Positions 8,000 through 16,043 of a stretch of 38,439 nucleotides of DNA are shown here, piece after piece. The notes under the pieces were generated by a model that saw only the letters and a list, made by a program, of their open reading frames with translations, was not told where the DNA came from and made no database searches. Position numbers and translations under genes: made by a program. Positions within the stretch are counted from its first letter, which is position 1; each line of letters starts with the position of its first letter. This DNA comes from Burkholderiales bacterium (GTDB taxonomy: Bacteria; Pseudomonadota; Gammaproteobacteria; Burkholderiales; SG8-39): contig CAKKSJ010000395.1 of the NCBI GenBank assembly GCA_919902965.1, positions 1-38,439 on the forward strand. The letters run 5' to 3'.

Positions 8000-9025
8000 G
8001 TGAAGGTCGTGTTCAGCCAGGCACATGCGCTGCATCGCCCGCGCTCGTTCATCAAGGCGGGGCAGGTGGCACCGACGCCGGAAATTGCGGAGCGCGCGAC
8101 GCGGATCGCAGCAGTTCTGGGTGAGTCCGGGTTCGAGTTCGTCGCTCCGCGCGAGCACGGGCTGGCGCCGATCCTCGCCGTGCACGATGCCGGTCTGGTT
8201 GATTTTCTCAGCGCCAGCTATGAAGCCTGGAAGCAATTGCCCGGGTCCAGCGACGAAATCGTGCCCAATGTTCATCCGGGCCCCCGATTTCGAAGCCGCC
8301 CGACGGGCATCGTAGGCAGGGTCGGCTATTACACACAGGATACGGCGTGTCCGATTGTCGCCGGCACCTGGGAGGCGGTGCGAGCAGCAGCGGGGTGTGC
8401 CGCCGAGGCGGCCCGTCTCGTATGCGATGGGGCCGGCGCAGCGTACGCACTGTGCCGGCCTCCAGGCCACCACGCAACGGCAGATCGTGCTGGCGGATTC
8501 TGCTACCTCAACAACGCGGCGATCGCAGCGCAGGCATTGCGGGCGCAGTGCATGCGCGTGGCCATTGTCGACATTGATGTACATCACGGAAACGGCACTC
8601 AGGAGATTTTCTACGATCGGGGCGACGTGCTGTTCGCCTCGATCCACGGCGATCCCTCGGGCTTCTACCCGTTTTACTCGGGCAATGTGGACGAGCGCGG
8701 AGCGGGCGAGGGGCGAGGTGCCAATCTCAATGTGCCGTTCCCTGTGGGCAGCGGCGACACCGAAGTCCTTGCCGCTTTCGCCAATGTCATGGCCTGTGTG
8801 CGCGAGTTTTCAGCGCAAGCGGTCGTGATCTCACTTGGTTTCGACGCGCACGAAAAGGATCCGCACGGCGCACATAAGGTAACCACTGCCGGATTCGTGC
8901 AAATGGCGGAGTCGCTCGGCAAGCTGGGGTTACCGACGGTCCTGGTACAGGAGGGTGGGTATCTGCACGACGAGCTGGGGAGCCTCGCCCGGGATTTTCT
9001 GGTCGCTTTTGAAGGCAGGGCGTAG
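8000..9025 (+). CDS. Acetylpolyamine amidohydrolase / histone-deacetylase-like zinc hydrolase
   Basis: GTG 8000 gives 341 residues, the same length as the Mycoplana ramosa enzyme. The family removes acyl groups from acetylated polyamines or similar N-acetyl amines. The whole active site is visible: the PPGHH histidine pair (H157, H158), zinc ligands in DIDVHHG (D193, H195) and SLGFDAH (D282), and the tyrosine of QEGGY (Y321). Each lies one or two positions from the M. ramosa equivalents as I recall them (H158, H159, D195, H197, D284, Y323). VGYYTQDTACPIVAGTWEA and the loop before it are typical of this subfamily. No signal peptide is seen, so it is cytosolic. Sitting inside the transporter genes, it probably deacylates the imported compound before the P-protein-like enzyme acts. 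Confidence 0.9.
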   Translation: MKVVFSQAHALHRPRSFIKAGQVAPTPEIAERATRIAAVLGESGFEFVAPREHGLAPILAVHDAGLVDFLSASYEAWKQLPGSSDEIVPNVHPGPRFRSRPTGIVGRVGYYTQDTACPIVAGTWEAVRAAAGCAAEAARLVCDGAGAAYALCRPPGHHATADRAGGFCYLNNAAIAAQALRAQCMRVAIVDIDVHHGNGTQEIFYDRGDVLFASIHGDPSGFYPFYSGNVDERGAGEGRGANLNVPFPVGSGDTEVLAAFANVMACVREFSAQAVVISLGFDAHEKDPHGAHKVTTAGFVQMAESLGKLGLPTVLVQEGGYLHDELGSLARDFLVAFEGRA

Positions 9026-9076
9026 CAGGGTCCGGGTCGGGACGAACTGACGCCAAACAGGGCGTTCGGAGAACAG

Positions 9077-10051
9077 ATGTCGCGTGCGCGGTTCCTGCTG
9101 ATCAGAATTGTCAAGGCGGTAGTGGTGGTCTGTGCGATCGCGGTCGCCAACTTCTTCCTGGTACGCATGGCGCCGGGCGACCCGGCGCAGGTTCTCGCTG
9201 GACAGTCCGGTGCCGCCGACGAGAAGTACCTAGTTCAACTGCGAGAGCAGTTCGGACTCGACAAGCCGCTGCCGACCCAGCTCTACATCTACCTGTCGAA
9301 CACCGCGCGTCTCGACCTTGGGTACTCGCACCGGCAGCAGCAGCCGGTGGCCCAGTTGATTGCGGAGCGGCTGCCGGCGACGCTGTTGCTGACCGGCTGC
9401 GCCTTCCTGTTGTCTCTTGCCGCAGGCGTTATGCTCGGCGTATGGTCGGCGCGCAACGTCGGCTCATGGGCCGATAGCGCGATCACCACGGGAGCGCTGC
9501 TGTTCTACGCGACACCGATCTTTTGGGCGGGGTTGCTGCTGGTGCTTGTCTTTTCGGTAAAGCTCGACTGGCTGCCCGCCTACGGGATGTCGACCACGGG
9601 GGCAGCGCTGCTGGGTGCCAGCGCGGTTCTCGATGTCGCGCGTCACGCGATCCTGCCGGTACTCACGCTGTCGTTATTCTACATGGCGACCTACGCACGC
9701 CTTACCCGCGCCTCGATGCTCGAGGTAAGCCAGATGGACTTCGTCAAGACGGCACGCGCCAAGGGGCTGACCGAACGCGAGGTTATGTATCGCCATGTAC
9801 TTCGCAACGCGCTCCTCCCGGTGATCACCTATGCCGGTATTCACGCCGGGGGCCTGGTCGGAGGTTCGATCGTCGTAGAGACCATCTTCGCCTGGCCGGG
9901 GATCGGCCGGCTGGCTTTCGAAGCGGTGAGTCAGCGCGACTACCCCGTGCTGCTTGGCATCTTTCTCGTGATCTCGATTCTGGTGGTGATCATTAACCTG
10001 TTGACCGACCTGTTGTACGCCGCGGTCGATCCACGGATCGATCTCAAGTGA
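9077..10051 (+). CDS. ABC transporter permease, DppB/OppB-like
   Basis: This is a complete 324-residue inner-membrane permease with about six helices. ATG 9077 opens with ARFLLIRIVKAVVVV and ANFFLVRMAPGDPA, the standard DppB head. The coupling (EAA-type) loop is seen at FVKTARAKGLTEREVMYRHVLRNALLP, residues about 221-247, where the ATPase docks. The tail GGSIVVETIFAWPGIGRL and DLLYAAVDPRIDL is also standard. It forms the transport channel with the DppC-like subunit, which is interrupted in this sequence. Confidence 0.93.
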   Translation: MSRARFLLIRIVKAVVVVCAIAVANFFLVRMAPGDPAQVLAGQSGAADEKYLVQLREQFGLDKPLPTQLYIYLSNTARLDLGYSHRQQQPVAQLIAERLPATLLLTGCAFLLSLAAGVMLGVWSARNVGSWADSAITTGALLFYATPIFWAGLLLVLVFSVKLDWLPAYGMSTTGAALLGASAVLDVARHAILPVLTLSLFYMATYARLTRASMLEVSQMDFVKTARAKGLTEREVMYRHVLRNALLPVITYAGIHAGGLVGGSIVVETIFAWPGIGRLAFEAVSQRDYPVLLGIFLVISILVVIINLLTDLLYAAVDPRIDLK

Positions 10052-10120
10052 GTCTATTCTGGTGCGCGCCGCCGCAATGAAGCTTCTTGCCCCTCATTGT
10101 TTCTCGGCGAAGCCTTCCCG

Positions 10121-10963
10121 ATGAGCCCGTTCCTTCAAACCTACGCCCGCAATCGGGGAGCGGTATTCGGTTCGATCGTGCTCGCGATAGTAATCGTGGT
10201 CGCGCTGGGGGCTGCGTGGTTGTTTCCCGGGAGCCCATGGGACATGAATGGAGCGCCGTTCGAACCGCCCCTCAGCGCCGGGCTGCCGCTCGGATCCGAT
10301 ATGCTTGGGCGCGACATCGCGGCCGGAATTGCGCACGGCGCACGGGTGTCACTGCTGGTGGCGCTGATCTCGACACTGGTCGCGGTTCTTATCGGTGTCA
10401 CGCTGGGTGCGCTGGCGGGCTACTTTGGCGGATGGGTCGATCACGCGATCGTCGGATTCACCGAGTTCTTTCAGACAATTCCGAGCTTTGTGCTCGCGGT
10501 AGTTCTGGTCGCAATCTTCAACCCGAGCATCGTGGCGATCATTGGCGCCATCGCCGTGGTGTCCTGGCCGCCGCTGGCGCGGCTGGTGCGGGCCGAGTTC
10601 TTGAGCCTGCGTTCGCGGGAGTATGTGCAGGCGGCGATCCTCGGCGGCCAGTCGGATCTTGCCATCATCCTGCGCCACATCCTGCCCAACAGCGTCTCCA
10701 CCATCATCGTGACTGCATCGATGATGGTAGCTACGGCGATCCTGCTCGAGTCGGCGTTGAGTTTCCTCGGCCTGGGCGACCCGAACATGATGAGCTGGGG
10801 ATATATCATTGGTGCTTCGCGGACAGTGATGTGACAGGCGTGGTGGATGAGCGTTTTTCCCGGCCTCGCGATACTGCTCACGGTTCTATCGCTGAATCTG
10901 GTCGGAGAAGGGCTAAACGACGCGCTCAATCCACGGCTTCACCGGACCGAGGTAGCAGAGTGA
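10121..10963 (+). pseudogene. ABC transporter permease, DppC/OppC-like, interrupted by an in-frame TGA
   Basis: From ATG 10121 (in-frame TTG at 10097 possible) the frame encodes a DppC-type permease: GLPLGSDMLGRDIAAGI, the coupling loop EYVQAAILGGQSDLAIILRHILPN and LLESALSFLGLGDPNMMSWG. It stops at TGA 10832-10834 (codon 238) after GASRTVM. The same frame then continues with QAWWMSVFPGLAI, LNLVGEGLNDALNPRL and a natural stop at 10961-10963, exactly where a DppC protein should end. That stop overlaps the GTG start of the ATPase gene. A CGA to TGA change would explain the break, since arginine is plausible there. Without the last 42 residues the final helix is lost. It may be a recent nonsense mutation, a sequencing error or a read-through stop (UGA-C context). 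Confidence 0.85.
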
Positions 10964-12591
10964 ACGCGGGACGCGGGGAGGCTGTCCTGCGTGTGGAGAA
11001 CCTCGATGTGGCAATCACCTCGGGCGGTGAGCGTGCTATGGCGGTCAAGCAGGTGAGCTTCGAGGTGCAGCCTGGCGAAACAGTATGCTTGGTCGGGGAG
11101 TCAGGATCCGGGAAGTCGATGATCGCGCACGCCGTAATCGGATTGCTGCCGAAGCATGGGATCGCGCTTACCGGCGGGCGCGTCCACCTGGGCGCATACG
11201 AGATGACGTCTCTGCCGGAGAGCCAGCAGCGGATGCTGCGCGGTACCGCGGTGGGCATGATCTTTCAGGAGCCCTTGTCGGCCTTGAACCCCATCATGCA
11301 GGTCGGCGATCAAATCGACGAGGTATTGCGCGCCCATACCAGCCTCGCCGCTGGCGCTCGCTTGCAGCGCGTGCTTGCGTTGATGGTCGATGTGCAACTG
11401 CCCGACCCGGATCGCATGCGTCGCGCTTACCCGTTCCAGCTTTCAGGAGGACAACGGCAGCGTGTAATGATCGCGATTGCGCTTGCGCTGGCGCCGCGTC
11501 TGCTGATTGCCGACGAGCCGACCACTGCGCTCGACGTGACGACCCAGGCCCAGATTCTCACACTTATTCGCGAGTTGCAGCGAACGCGCGGAATCGGTGT
11601 ATTGTTCATCACCCACGACTTCGGCATCGTCAATGACATCGCCGACCATGTGCTGGTTATGTATCGGGGGGAGTGCGTCGAGTCGGGGCCCACGGCCGAC
11701 GTGCTGCGGCGTCCTTCGCATCCGTACACCCGACGCTTGATCGCCGCGGTGCCCGAGCTACGCGTGACGGCAGGAGCGTCTTCGGACGGCACTGCGGCGG
11801 TTCCCCCGCTGCTTGCCGTGCGCGACGTTTCCAAGGCATTTGCAGGACGGGGCGGACGCGTTGTTAGTGCGCTCGACGCGGTGAACCTGGAAGTGTCGGC
11901 AGGCGAGACACTGGGCGTAGTCGGCGAATCCGGATCCGGAAAATCGACGCTGGCCAAGGTGATCGTCGGGCTGCTGGTTCCGGACCATGGAAATGTCGAA
12001 TTCAACGGCAGAGACCTGGCCCGGCTGGGCCGGCGCGACCGGCGGCCGCTGCGACGTGACATCCAGATGGTGTTCCAAGACCCTTATGGCTCGCTCAATC
12101 CGCGGCATCGGATAGAGCGCATTCTGACCGAAGGCCCCTTGGTCTACGGCGAGGACCGTAGTGTGGCGATGGCGCGAGCACGAGAGCTTCTCGAACGCGT
12201 GGGCCTCGATACCAACTCGCTCTCGCGATTTCCCCACCAATTCTCCGGTGGCCAGCGGCAGCGTATCAGCATCGCGCGTGCGCTGGCTCTGCAGCCGAAG
12301 CTGCTCATCGCCGACGAGCCCGTCTCAGCGCTCGACGTCTCGGTGCAGGCGCAGGTGCTCGATCTGCTGCGCGCGCTGCAGCACGACTACAAGCTCACTA
12401 TGATCTTCATTACACACGATTTGCGCGTGGCGTCCGAAATGTGCGATCGGATCGCAGTGATGCGCGAAGGCAGGGTGGTCGAAAACGGGGACGCCGCGCA
12501 GATTTGCAGCGCCCCATCGAACAAGTATACATGCACGCTAATCGACGCGATTCCCGGGCGCGGCTGGCACAAACCCGAGGCGTGTAATTGA
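10960..12591 (+). CDS. Fused double ABC ATPase for oligopeptide-type transporter (DppD-DppF / GsiA-like)
   Basis: The frame is open far upstream, but the real start is GTG 10960, overlapping the permease stop (GTGA). The 543-residue product carries two nucleotide-binding domains. Domain 1 has GESGSGKS, LSGGQRQR-type QLSGGQRQRVMIA, LLIADEPTTALDV and FITHDFGIV. After HPYTRRLIAAVP the second domain has GESGSGKSTLAKVIVG, FSGGQRQRISIARAL, DEPVSALDVSVQAQ and FITHDL. All Walker A, signature, Walker B and switch-histidine motifs are present in both. The zinc-free tail KYTCTLIDAIPG ends the operon. It powers import through the DppB/DppC-like permeases. No clear terminator follows. Confidence 0.93.
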   Translation: MNAGRGEAVLRVENLDVAITSGGERAMAVKQVSFEVQPGETVCLVGESGSGKSMIAHAVIGLLPKHGIALTGGRVHLGAYEMTSLPESQQRMLRGTAVGMIFQEPLSALNPIMQVGDQIDEVLRAHTSLAAGARLQRVLALMVDVQLPDPDRMRRAYPFQLSGGQRQRVMIAIALALAPRLLIADEPTTALDVTTQAQILTLIRELQRTRGIGVLFITHDFGIVNDIADHVLVMYRGECVESGPTADVLRRPSHPYTRRLIAAVPELRVTAGASSDGTAAVPPLLAVRDVSKAFAGRGGRVVSALDAVNLEVSAGETLGVVGESGSGKSTLAKVIVGLLVPDHGNVEFNGRDLARLGRRDRRPLRRDIQMVFQDPYGSLNPRHRIERILTEGPLVYGEDRSVAMARARELLERVGLDTNSLSRFPHQFSGGQRQRISIARALALQPKLLIADEPVSALDVSVQAQVLDLLRALQHDYKLTMIFITHDLRVASEMCDRIAVMREGRVVENGDAAQICSAPSNKYTCTLIDAIPGRGWHKPEACN

Positions 12592-12914
12592 GGAGAGGAT
12601 TGTTCTTTGCGCGACGGAGATTGGCGACACTGCGCAAGCAAAGCGGTCAGCACAAAATTCAGAAAACGATTATTTCATCAAAGAATTTGGTAAATGCGGG
12701 TAGATCGGCATAGGTCGCGCACGATGGTCAATATGGCACGCGCGCCAACAATCAAACGCAACGGTTCTACCAAACCCATCCCTCGATCTGCCATCCCAAG
12801 AGCTTGCCGCACGGCTGGTAGCGACGCGGCAGTGAAATGCAAACCGCCAATGCATACTTTTAGATGCGTGATACATGTATAATGTTACATATTCCAACAT
12901 CTCTTGAGTAGCCC
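12592..12914. other. Intergenic region ahead of the toxin-antitoxin genes
   Basis: These 323 bases hold no supportable gene and no clear terminator for the transporter operon. The last 60 bases are AT-rich and carry the likely promoter of the AbrB/VapC pair. Confidence 0.5.
12872..12884 (+). promoter_or_regulatory. Probable -10 element and overlapping palindrome of the AbrB/VapC operon
   Basis: A perfect TATAAT (12879-12884) lies 30 bases before the antitoxin start. It overlaps the perfect 10-bp palindrome ATACATGTAT (12872-12881), and TGTA...TACA half-sites follow. No good -35 is visible. An antitoxin binding here would block RNA polymerase, the normal autoregulation of such pairs. Confidence 0.5.
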
Positions 12915-13139
12915 ATGAAAGCAATAGTCGCGGAGCGCGGGCAGGTGACCATTCCGAAACCGCTGCGGGACAAGCTCGGCATCCGCCCCGGAACGGCGCT
13001 GGAGTTTTCTGCCAAAAACGGCACGCTGCTTGTCCGCAAGGCGGAAACCGACCCGGTCTCCCAGGTGTTCGGTTGCCTCGGCGGCCGAATCGACACCGAC
13101 AAATTCCTCCGCGCCCTGCGCGGCGATCCTGCAAAATGA
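12915..13139 (+). CDS. AbrB/MazE-family antitoxin (VapB type)
   Basis: This 74-residue protein begins with the SpoVT/AbrB swapped-hairpin DNA-binding fold: AERGQVTIPKPLRDKLGI, then RPGTALEFSAKNGTLLV. The remaining 30 residues (SQVFGCLGGRIDTDKFLRALRGD) are the flexible tail that normally blocks a PIN toxin. Its stop overlaps the toxin start (ATGA). Antitoxins of this type bind their own promoter, and a palindrome lies over the -10 element upstream. Confidence 0.88.
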   Translation: MKAIVAERGQVTIPKPLRDKLGIRPGTALEFSAKNGTLLVRKAETDPVSQVFGCLGGRIDTDKFLRALRGDPAK

Positions 13140-13543
13140 TCACTGCGGTCGACACAAGCGTCCTCATCGACGTATTCGGTGCCGATCCCCGCTTCGGTGC
13201 CGCATCGGCCCTGGCCTTGCGTGCAGTCCTCAACGAGGGTTCTGTCGTCGCCTGCGACATCGTCTGGAGTGAAACGCGCGGGGCGTTTGCCAGCAATGAG
13301 GCGTTCGAGCGGGCGATGCGCACGCTGGGAGTCGTGTTCTCTTCGCTGCAGGAGGAAGCCGCGACGCTTGCAGGCGTAAGCTGGAAAAAATACCGGACCG
13401 CAGGAGGAAAGCGCGACCGCGTAATCGGCGATTTCCTGATTGGCGCACATGCCGCCAGCCAGTGCGACCGGCTTCTTACCCGTGACCGGGGTTATTACAA
13501 GAAATACTTCAGCGGCCTTTTGATCGTTGACGCATCGGCATGA
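13136..13543 (+). CDS. vapC: PIN-domain ribonuclease toxin, VapC family
   Basis: This 135-residue toxin starts at the ATG overlapping the antitoxin stop. The acidic metal-binding residues of PIN nucleases are in place: D6 in AVDTSVLID, E46 in WSETRGA, D99 in IGDFLIGAHA and D117 in LLTRDRGYY. VapC toxins cleave RNA, often tRNA, when the antitoxin is lost. The frame is intact. Unusually its stop overlaps the start of an MFS transporter gene (ATGA at 13540-13543). Confidence 0.9.
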   Translation: MITAVDTSVLIDVFGADPRFGAASALALRAVLNEGSVVACDIVWSETRGAFASNEAFERAMRTLGVVFSSLQEEAATLAGVSWKKYRTAGGKRDRVIGDFLIGAHAASQCDRLLTRDRGYYKKYFSGLLIVDASA

Positions 13544-14778
13544 GCGCCGATACACCGGCTAGGTCAACGCAACCCGCACCTCCGCGCAGCCGGCGCACGC
13601 TCGCGGCCTGCTGCGGTGCGCATGCGCTGCACGACGGCTTCTCCGATTTGCTGTACGTGATGTTTCCAGTCTGGCAGCTTGCTTTCGGCCTGTCGTTCGC
13701 GCAGGTCGGCCTGCTGAAAACGCTTTACTCCGGCTCGATGGCGGCCTTGCAGGTGCCCGCGAGCCTGCTCGCCGAGCGCGTCGGCGAACGCGTGCTGCTT
13801 GCGCTCGGCACGCTGGTCGCTGCGGTCGGTTTCATTCTTGCAGGATGGACCGGGGGATATCTCGGCCTTGCGCTCTGCCTTATGCTGAGCGGGGCGGGTG
13901 CGAGCGTACAGCATCCCCTCGCCTCGACGCTGACTTCGCGCGTGTTTGAAGGCGCGCAACTGCGCACCGCCCTGGGCACCTACAATTTCTCCGGCGATGT
14001 CGGCAAGGTGCTGTTGCCTGCGCTTTGCGCGGCGCTGCTCGCGCTCTTCGACTGGCATGCGGTGACTTCGCTGATGGGCATGATCGGCCTGGTCGGCGCG
14101 CTCGCGATCTGGTTTGCCGTGCCGCGCGCGCTGCATCAGGCGCTATCCCAAGCGGCGGCGTCCGCTGCGCCGCCTGCCCGGACGAGCGCAATTGGCGCAG
14201 GCAGCGTGCTGCTAAACCGGGGCTTTATCTCGCTGTCGGCGATCGGCGTGATCGACAGCGCCACGCGCATGGGTTTTCTGACCCTGCTGCCTTTCGTGCT
14301 GATCGCGAAAGGCGCCTCGGTCACGCAGACCGGCTTCGCACTGAGCCTTACGTTTGCGGGCGGTGCCGCTGGCAAATTCATTTGTGGCCTGATCGCGGCG
14401 CGCGCGGGCGTGTTGCGCACCACGATTCTGACCGAGATCGCCACTGCCGCCGGCATCGTCGCATTGCTGCCGCTTTCCCTGGAGTATTCGATGTTGCTGC
14501 TACCGGCGCTCGGCGTCGTCCTGAACGGCACTTCGTCGGTACTCTACGGGACGGTGGCGGAACTCGTGCCGGGTGAACGGCGCGCACGCGCCTTCGGCGT
14601 CTTTTACACGCTTACCATCGGTGCGGGCGCAGCCTCGCCTGCGCTCTACGGCCTGATCGGCGACAGCATCGGCGTGCCGCGCACGTTCGCTGTCATCGCT
14701 GGGCTTGTGCTGCTGGTGTTGCCGCTGACGCTGGGGCTGCGCGCCGCCTTGACACCGGGAAGAACTGTGCCCGGCTGA
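13540..14778 (+). CDS. MFS transporter (fosmidomycin-resistance-like)
   Basis: This 412-residue inner-membrane protein has about twelve helices. The head after a polar 20-residue tail reads CGAHALHDGFSDLLYVMFPVW, then LLKTLYSGSMAALQVPASLLAERVGERVLL, which resembles the Fsr/fosmidomycin-resistance branch of MFS. A second half begins near RGFISLSAIGVIDSATRMGFL. Substrate cannot be inferred. ATG 13540 overlaps the VapC stop, so it is translationally coupled to the toxin and probably driven by the toxin-antitoxin promoter. A 17-base stretch at its 3' end (14756-14772) recurs at 17636. Confidence 0.85.
   Translation: MSADTPARSTQPAPPRSRRTLAACCGAHALHDGFSDLLYVMFPVWQLAFGLSFAQVGLLKTLYSGSMAALQVPASLLAERVGERVLLALGTLVAAVGFILAGWTGGYLGLALCLMLSGAGASVQHPLASTLTSRVFEGAQLRTALGTYNFSGDVGKVLLPALCAALLALFDWHAVTSLMGMIGLVGALAIWFAVPRALHQALSQAAASAAPPARTSAIGAGSVLLNRGFISLSAIGVIDSATRMGFLTLLPFVLIAKGASVTQTGFALSLTFAGGAAGKFICGLIAARAGVLRTTILTEIATAAGIVALLPLSLEYSMLLLPALGVVLNGTSSVLYGTVAELVPGERRARAFGVFYTLTIGAGAASPALYGLIGDSIGVPRTFAVIAGLVLLVLPLTLGLRAALTPGRTVPG
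14756..14772 (+). repeat. 17-bp direct repeat, copy 1
   Basis: CGGGAAGAACTGTGCCC is identical to 17636-17652. This copy encodes part of the last residues of the MFS protein. The two copies bracket the lipoprotein and two-component genes. Confidence 0.7.
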
Positions 14779-14841
14779 TCAAAAGCGGCGCGCCGCGGAA
14801 CTCCTTCGCTATCGAACGAAGGAAGTCCCGATTGCTGATGC

Positions 14842-15099
14842 CTAGTTGGCTTTTTTCTCGCCTTCTTCTTTCTTGACTTCCGCAGCGGGGGCGGCGGGTG
14901 CATCTTTCTTTTCTTCCTGCATGGCCGGCGCGGTGGCGGGCGCATCCGCCTTGGCGACTACCTGTTCGGCAGCAGGGGCGGGTGCGGGAGCGGCAGCTGC
15001 CACCGGGGCGGCAGGGGCCGCGGCTTGGGGGGTGATATCCGGGCTGCAAGCGGCCAGTGCAAGGGTTGCAATCGCTGCGGCAATCAGTTTGACATTCAT
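14842..15099 (-). CDS. Small Ala/Pro-rich lipoprotein
   Basis: This 85-residue protein has a lipoprotein signal: MNVKLIAAAIATLALAAC, lipobox LAAC with cysteine 18. AGGAG stands seven bases before the ATG. The mature part is low-complexity, alanine/proline-rich, then lysine/glutamate-rich (EEKKDAP, VKKEEGEKKAN). No domain is recognisable. It is divergent from the OmpR-type regulator gene 225 bases away and could share its control. A role as an envelope spacer is only a guess. Confidence 0.75.
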   Translation of the reverse strand: MNVKLIAAAIATLALAACSPDITPQAAAPAAPVAAAAPAPAPAAEQVVAKADAPATAPAMQEEKKDAPAAPAAEVKKEEGEKKAN

Positions 15100-15261
15100 G
15101 GTAAGGCTCCTATGGGTTGGTTTTCGGCTATTCGACCCGCGGCGGGGCCGAGGTGTCGAGCGCCATTACAACCCAGCCGTGTAAATGGGTGATTGCGTCC
15201 AGCAGGGACTTGGTATCAGAAAAGCCGGGAATATTGCGTACTGTTGCACCTGCGCAGCGCT

Positions 15262-15277
15262 GTTACATTACGATACA
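15262..15277 (+). promoter_or_regulatory. Tandem half-sites GTTACA-N4-GATACA, possible OmpR-type binding site
   Basis: GTTACA (15262-15267) and GATACA (15272-15277) are direct repeats with a 10-base period, the arrangement bound by OmpR/PhoB-family dimers. They lie 47 bases before the response-regulator start, between it and the divergent lipoprotein gene. A weak -35-like TTGCAC is at 15244-15249. Confidence 0.4.
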
Positions 15278-15323
15278 TCAGTGCAGGCGCGCCGCTGCCG
15301 CCGGGGTGCTAAATTGGGACGCG

Positions 15324-16043
15324 ATGGATAGTCAAGGACATGTACTGGTCGTCGACGACGACGCCGAGATCCGCAACCTGGTTGCCGAGTATCTGACGCT
15401 GAACGGCTATCGGGTGAGCGTGGCGCGCGACGGAACGGCGATGCGCAGCGCACTGGAGGCCGACCGCCCGGATCTGGTGGTTCTCGATTTGATGCTTCCC
15501 GGCGAGGACGGGCTGTCGCTGTGCCGTGATCTGCGCGCGAAATCCAATCTTCCCGTGATCATGCTCACCGCGCGCCGCGAGGAAATCGACCGTATCATCG
15601 GCATCGAGATGGGCGCGGATGACTATCTCGGAAAACCGTTCAATCCGCGCGAATTGCTTGCCCGCATCAAAAGCGTCCTGAGGCGTGCGCGCGCGCTGCC
15701 CATGTCACACGGCGATGCGAAGCGCATGCGTTTCGCCGGCTGGACCCTGGATTGCACTGCACGGCATTTGACCGATCCGCAGGGCGTGATCGTGCCGCTG
15801 AGCGGCGCGCAGTACAGGTTGCTGACGGTGTTTCTCACTCACCCCGATCGCGTGCTCGATCGCGACAGGCTCGTGGACCTGACGCTCGGGCGCGAGGCAA
15901 GCCCTTTCGATCGCAGCATCGACGTGCAGGTGAGCCGGCTGCGGCAACTGCTGCGCGACAACGGGCGCGAGCCGCGCATCATCAAGACCGTGAGAAACGG
16001 GGGCTATGTGCTCGCTGCGGCAGTCGAGCGGCTGGACGGATGA
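15324..16043 (+). CDS. OmpR-family two-component response regulator
   Basis: From ATG 15324 the product is 239 residues. The receiver domain has the acidic cluster D11-D13, phospho-acceptor D55 in LVVLDLMLPGEDG, T82 in MLTAR and K104 in YLGKPFNPREL. The carboxyl winged-helix DNA-binding domain ends in SIDVQVSRLRQLLRDNG and IIKTVRNGGYVLA. The frame is open further upstream, but that part is not receiver-like and no homologue would need it. The kinase gene starts on its stop (ATGA). It closely resembles the OmpR regulators of betaproteobacteria; targets are unknown. Confidence 0.93.
   Translation: MDSQGHVLVVDDDAEIRNLVAEYLTLNGYRVSVARDGTAMRSALEADRPDLVVLDLMLPGEDGLSLCRDLRAKSNLPVIMLTARREEIDRIIGIEMGADDYLGKPFNPRELLARIKSVLRRARALPMSHGDAKRMRFAGWTLDCTARHLTDPQGVIVPLSGAQYRLLTVFLTHPDRVLDRDRLVDLTLGREASPFDRSIDVQVSRLRQLLRDNGREPRIIKTVRNGGYVLAAAVERLDG

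Noticed and set aside
10832..10834. TGA as a selenocysteine codon
   Set aside because: ABC permeases are not known selenoproteins, the position is a loop where arginine is expected, and no SECIS-like hairpin is evident directly downstream.
10087..10959. Amino-terminal extension of the double ATPase (frame open from 10087)
   Set aside because: The extension is an off-frame reading of the permease gene; the GTG at 10960 overlapping the permease stop gives the normal ATPase start.
14779..14841. Hairpin TCCTTCG/CGAAGGA as a terminator between the MFS and lipoprotein genes
   Set aside because: The stem is only seven pairs with a long loop and no T-run on either strand.
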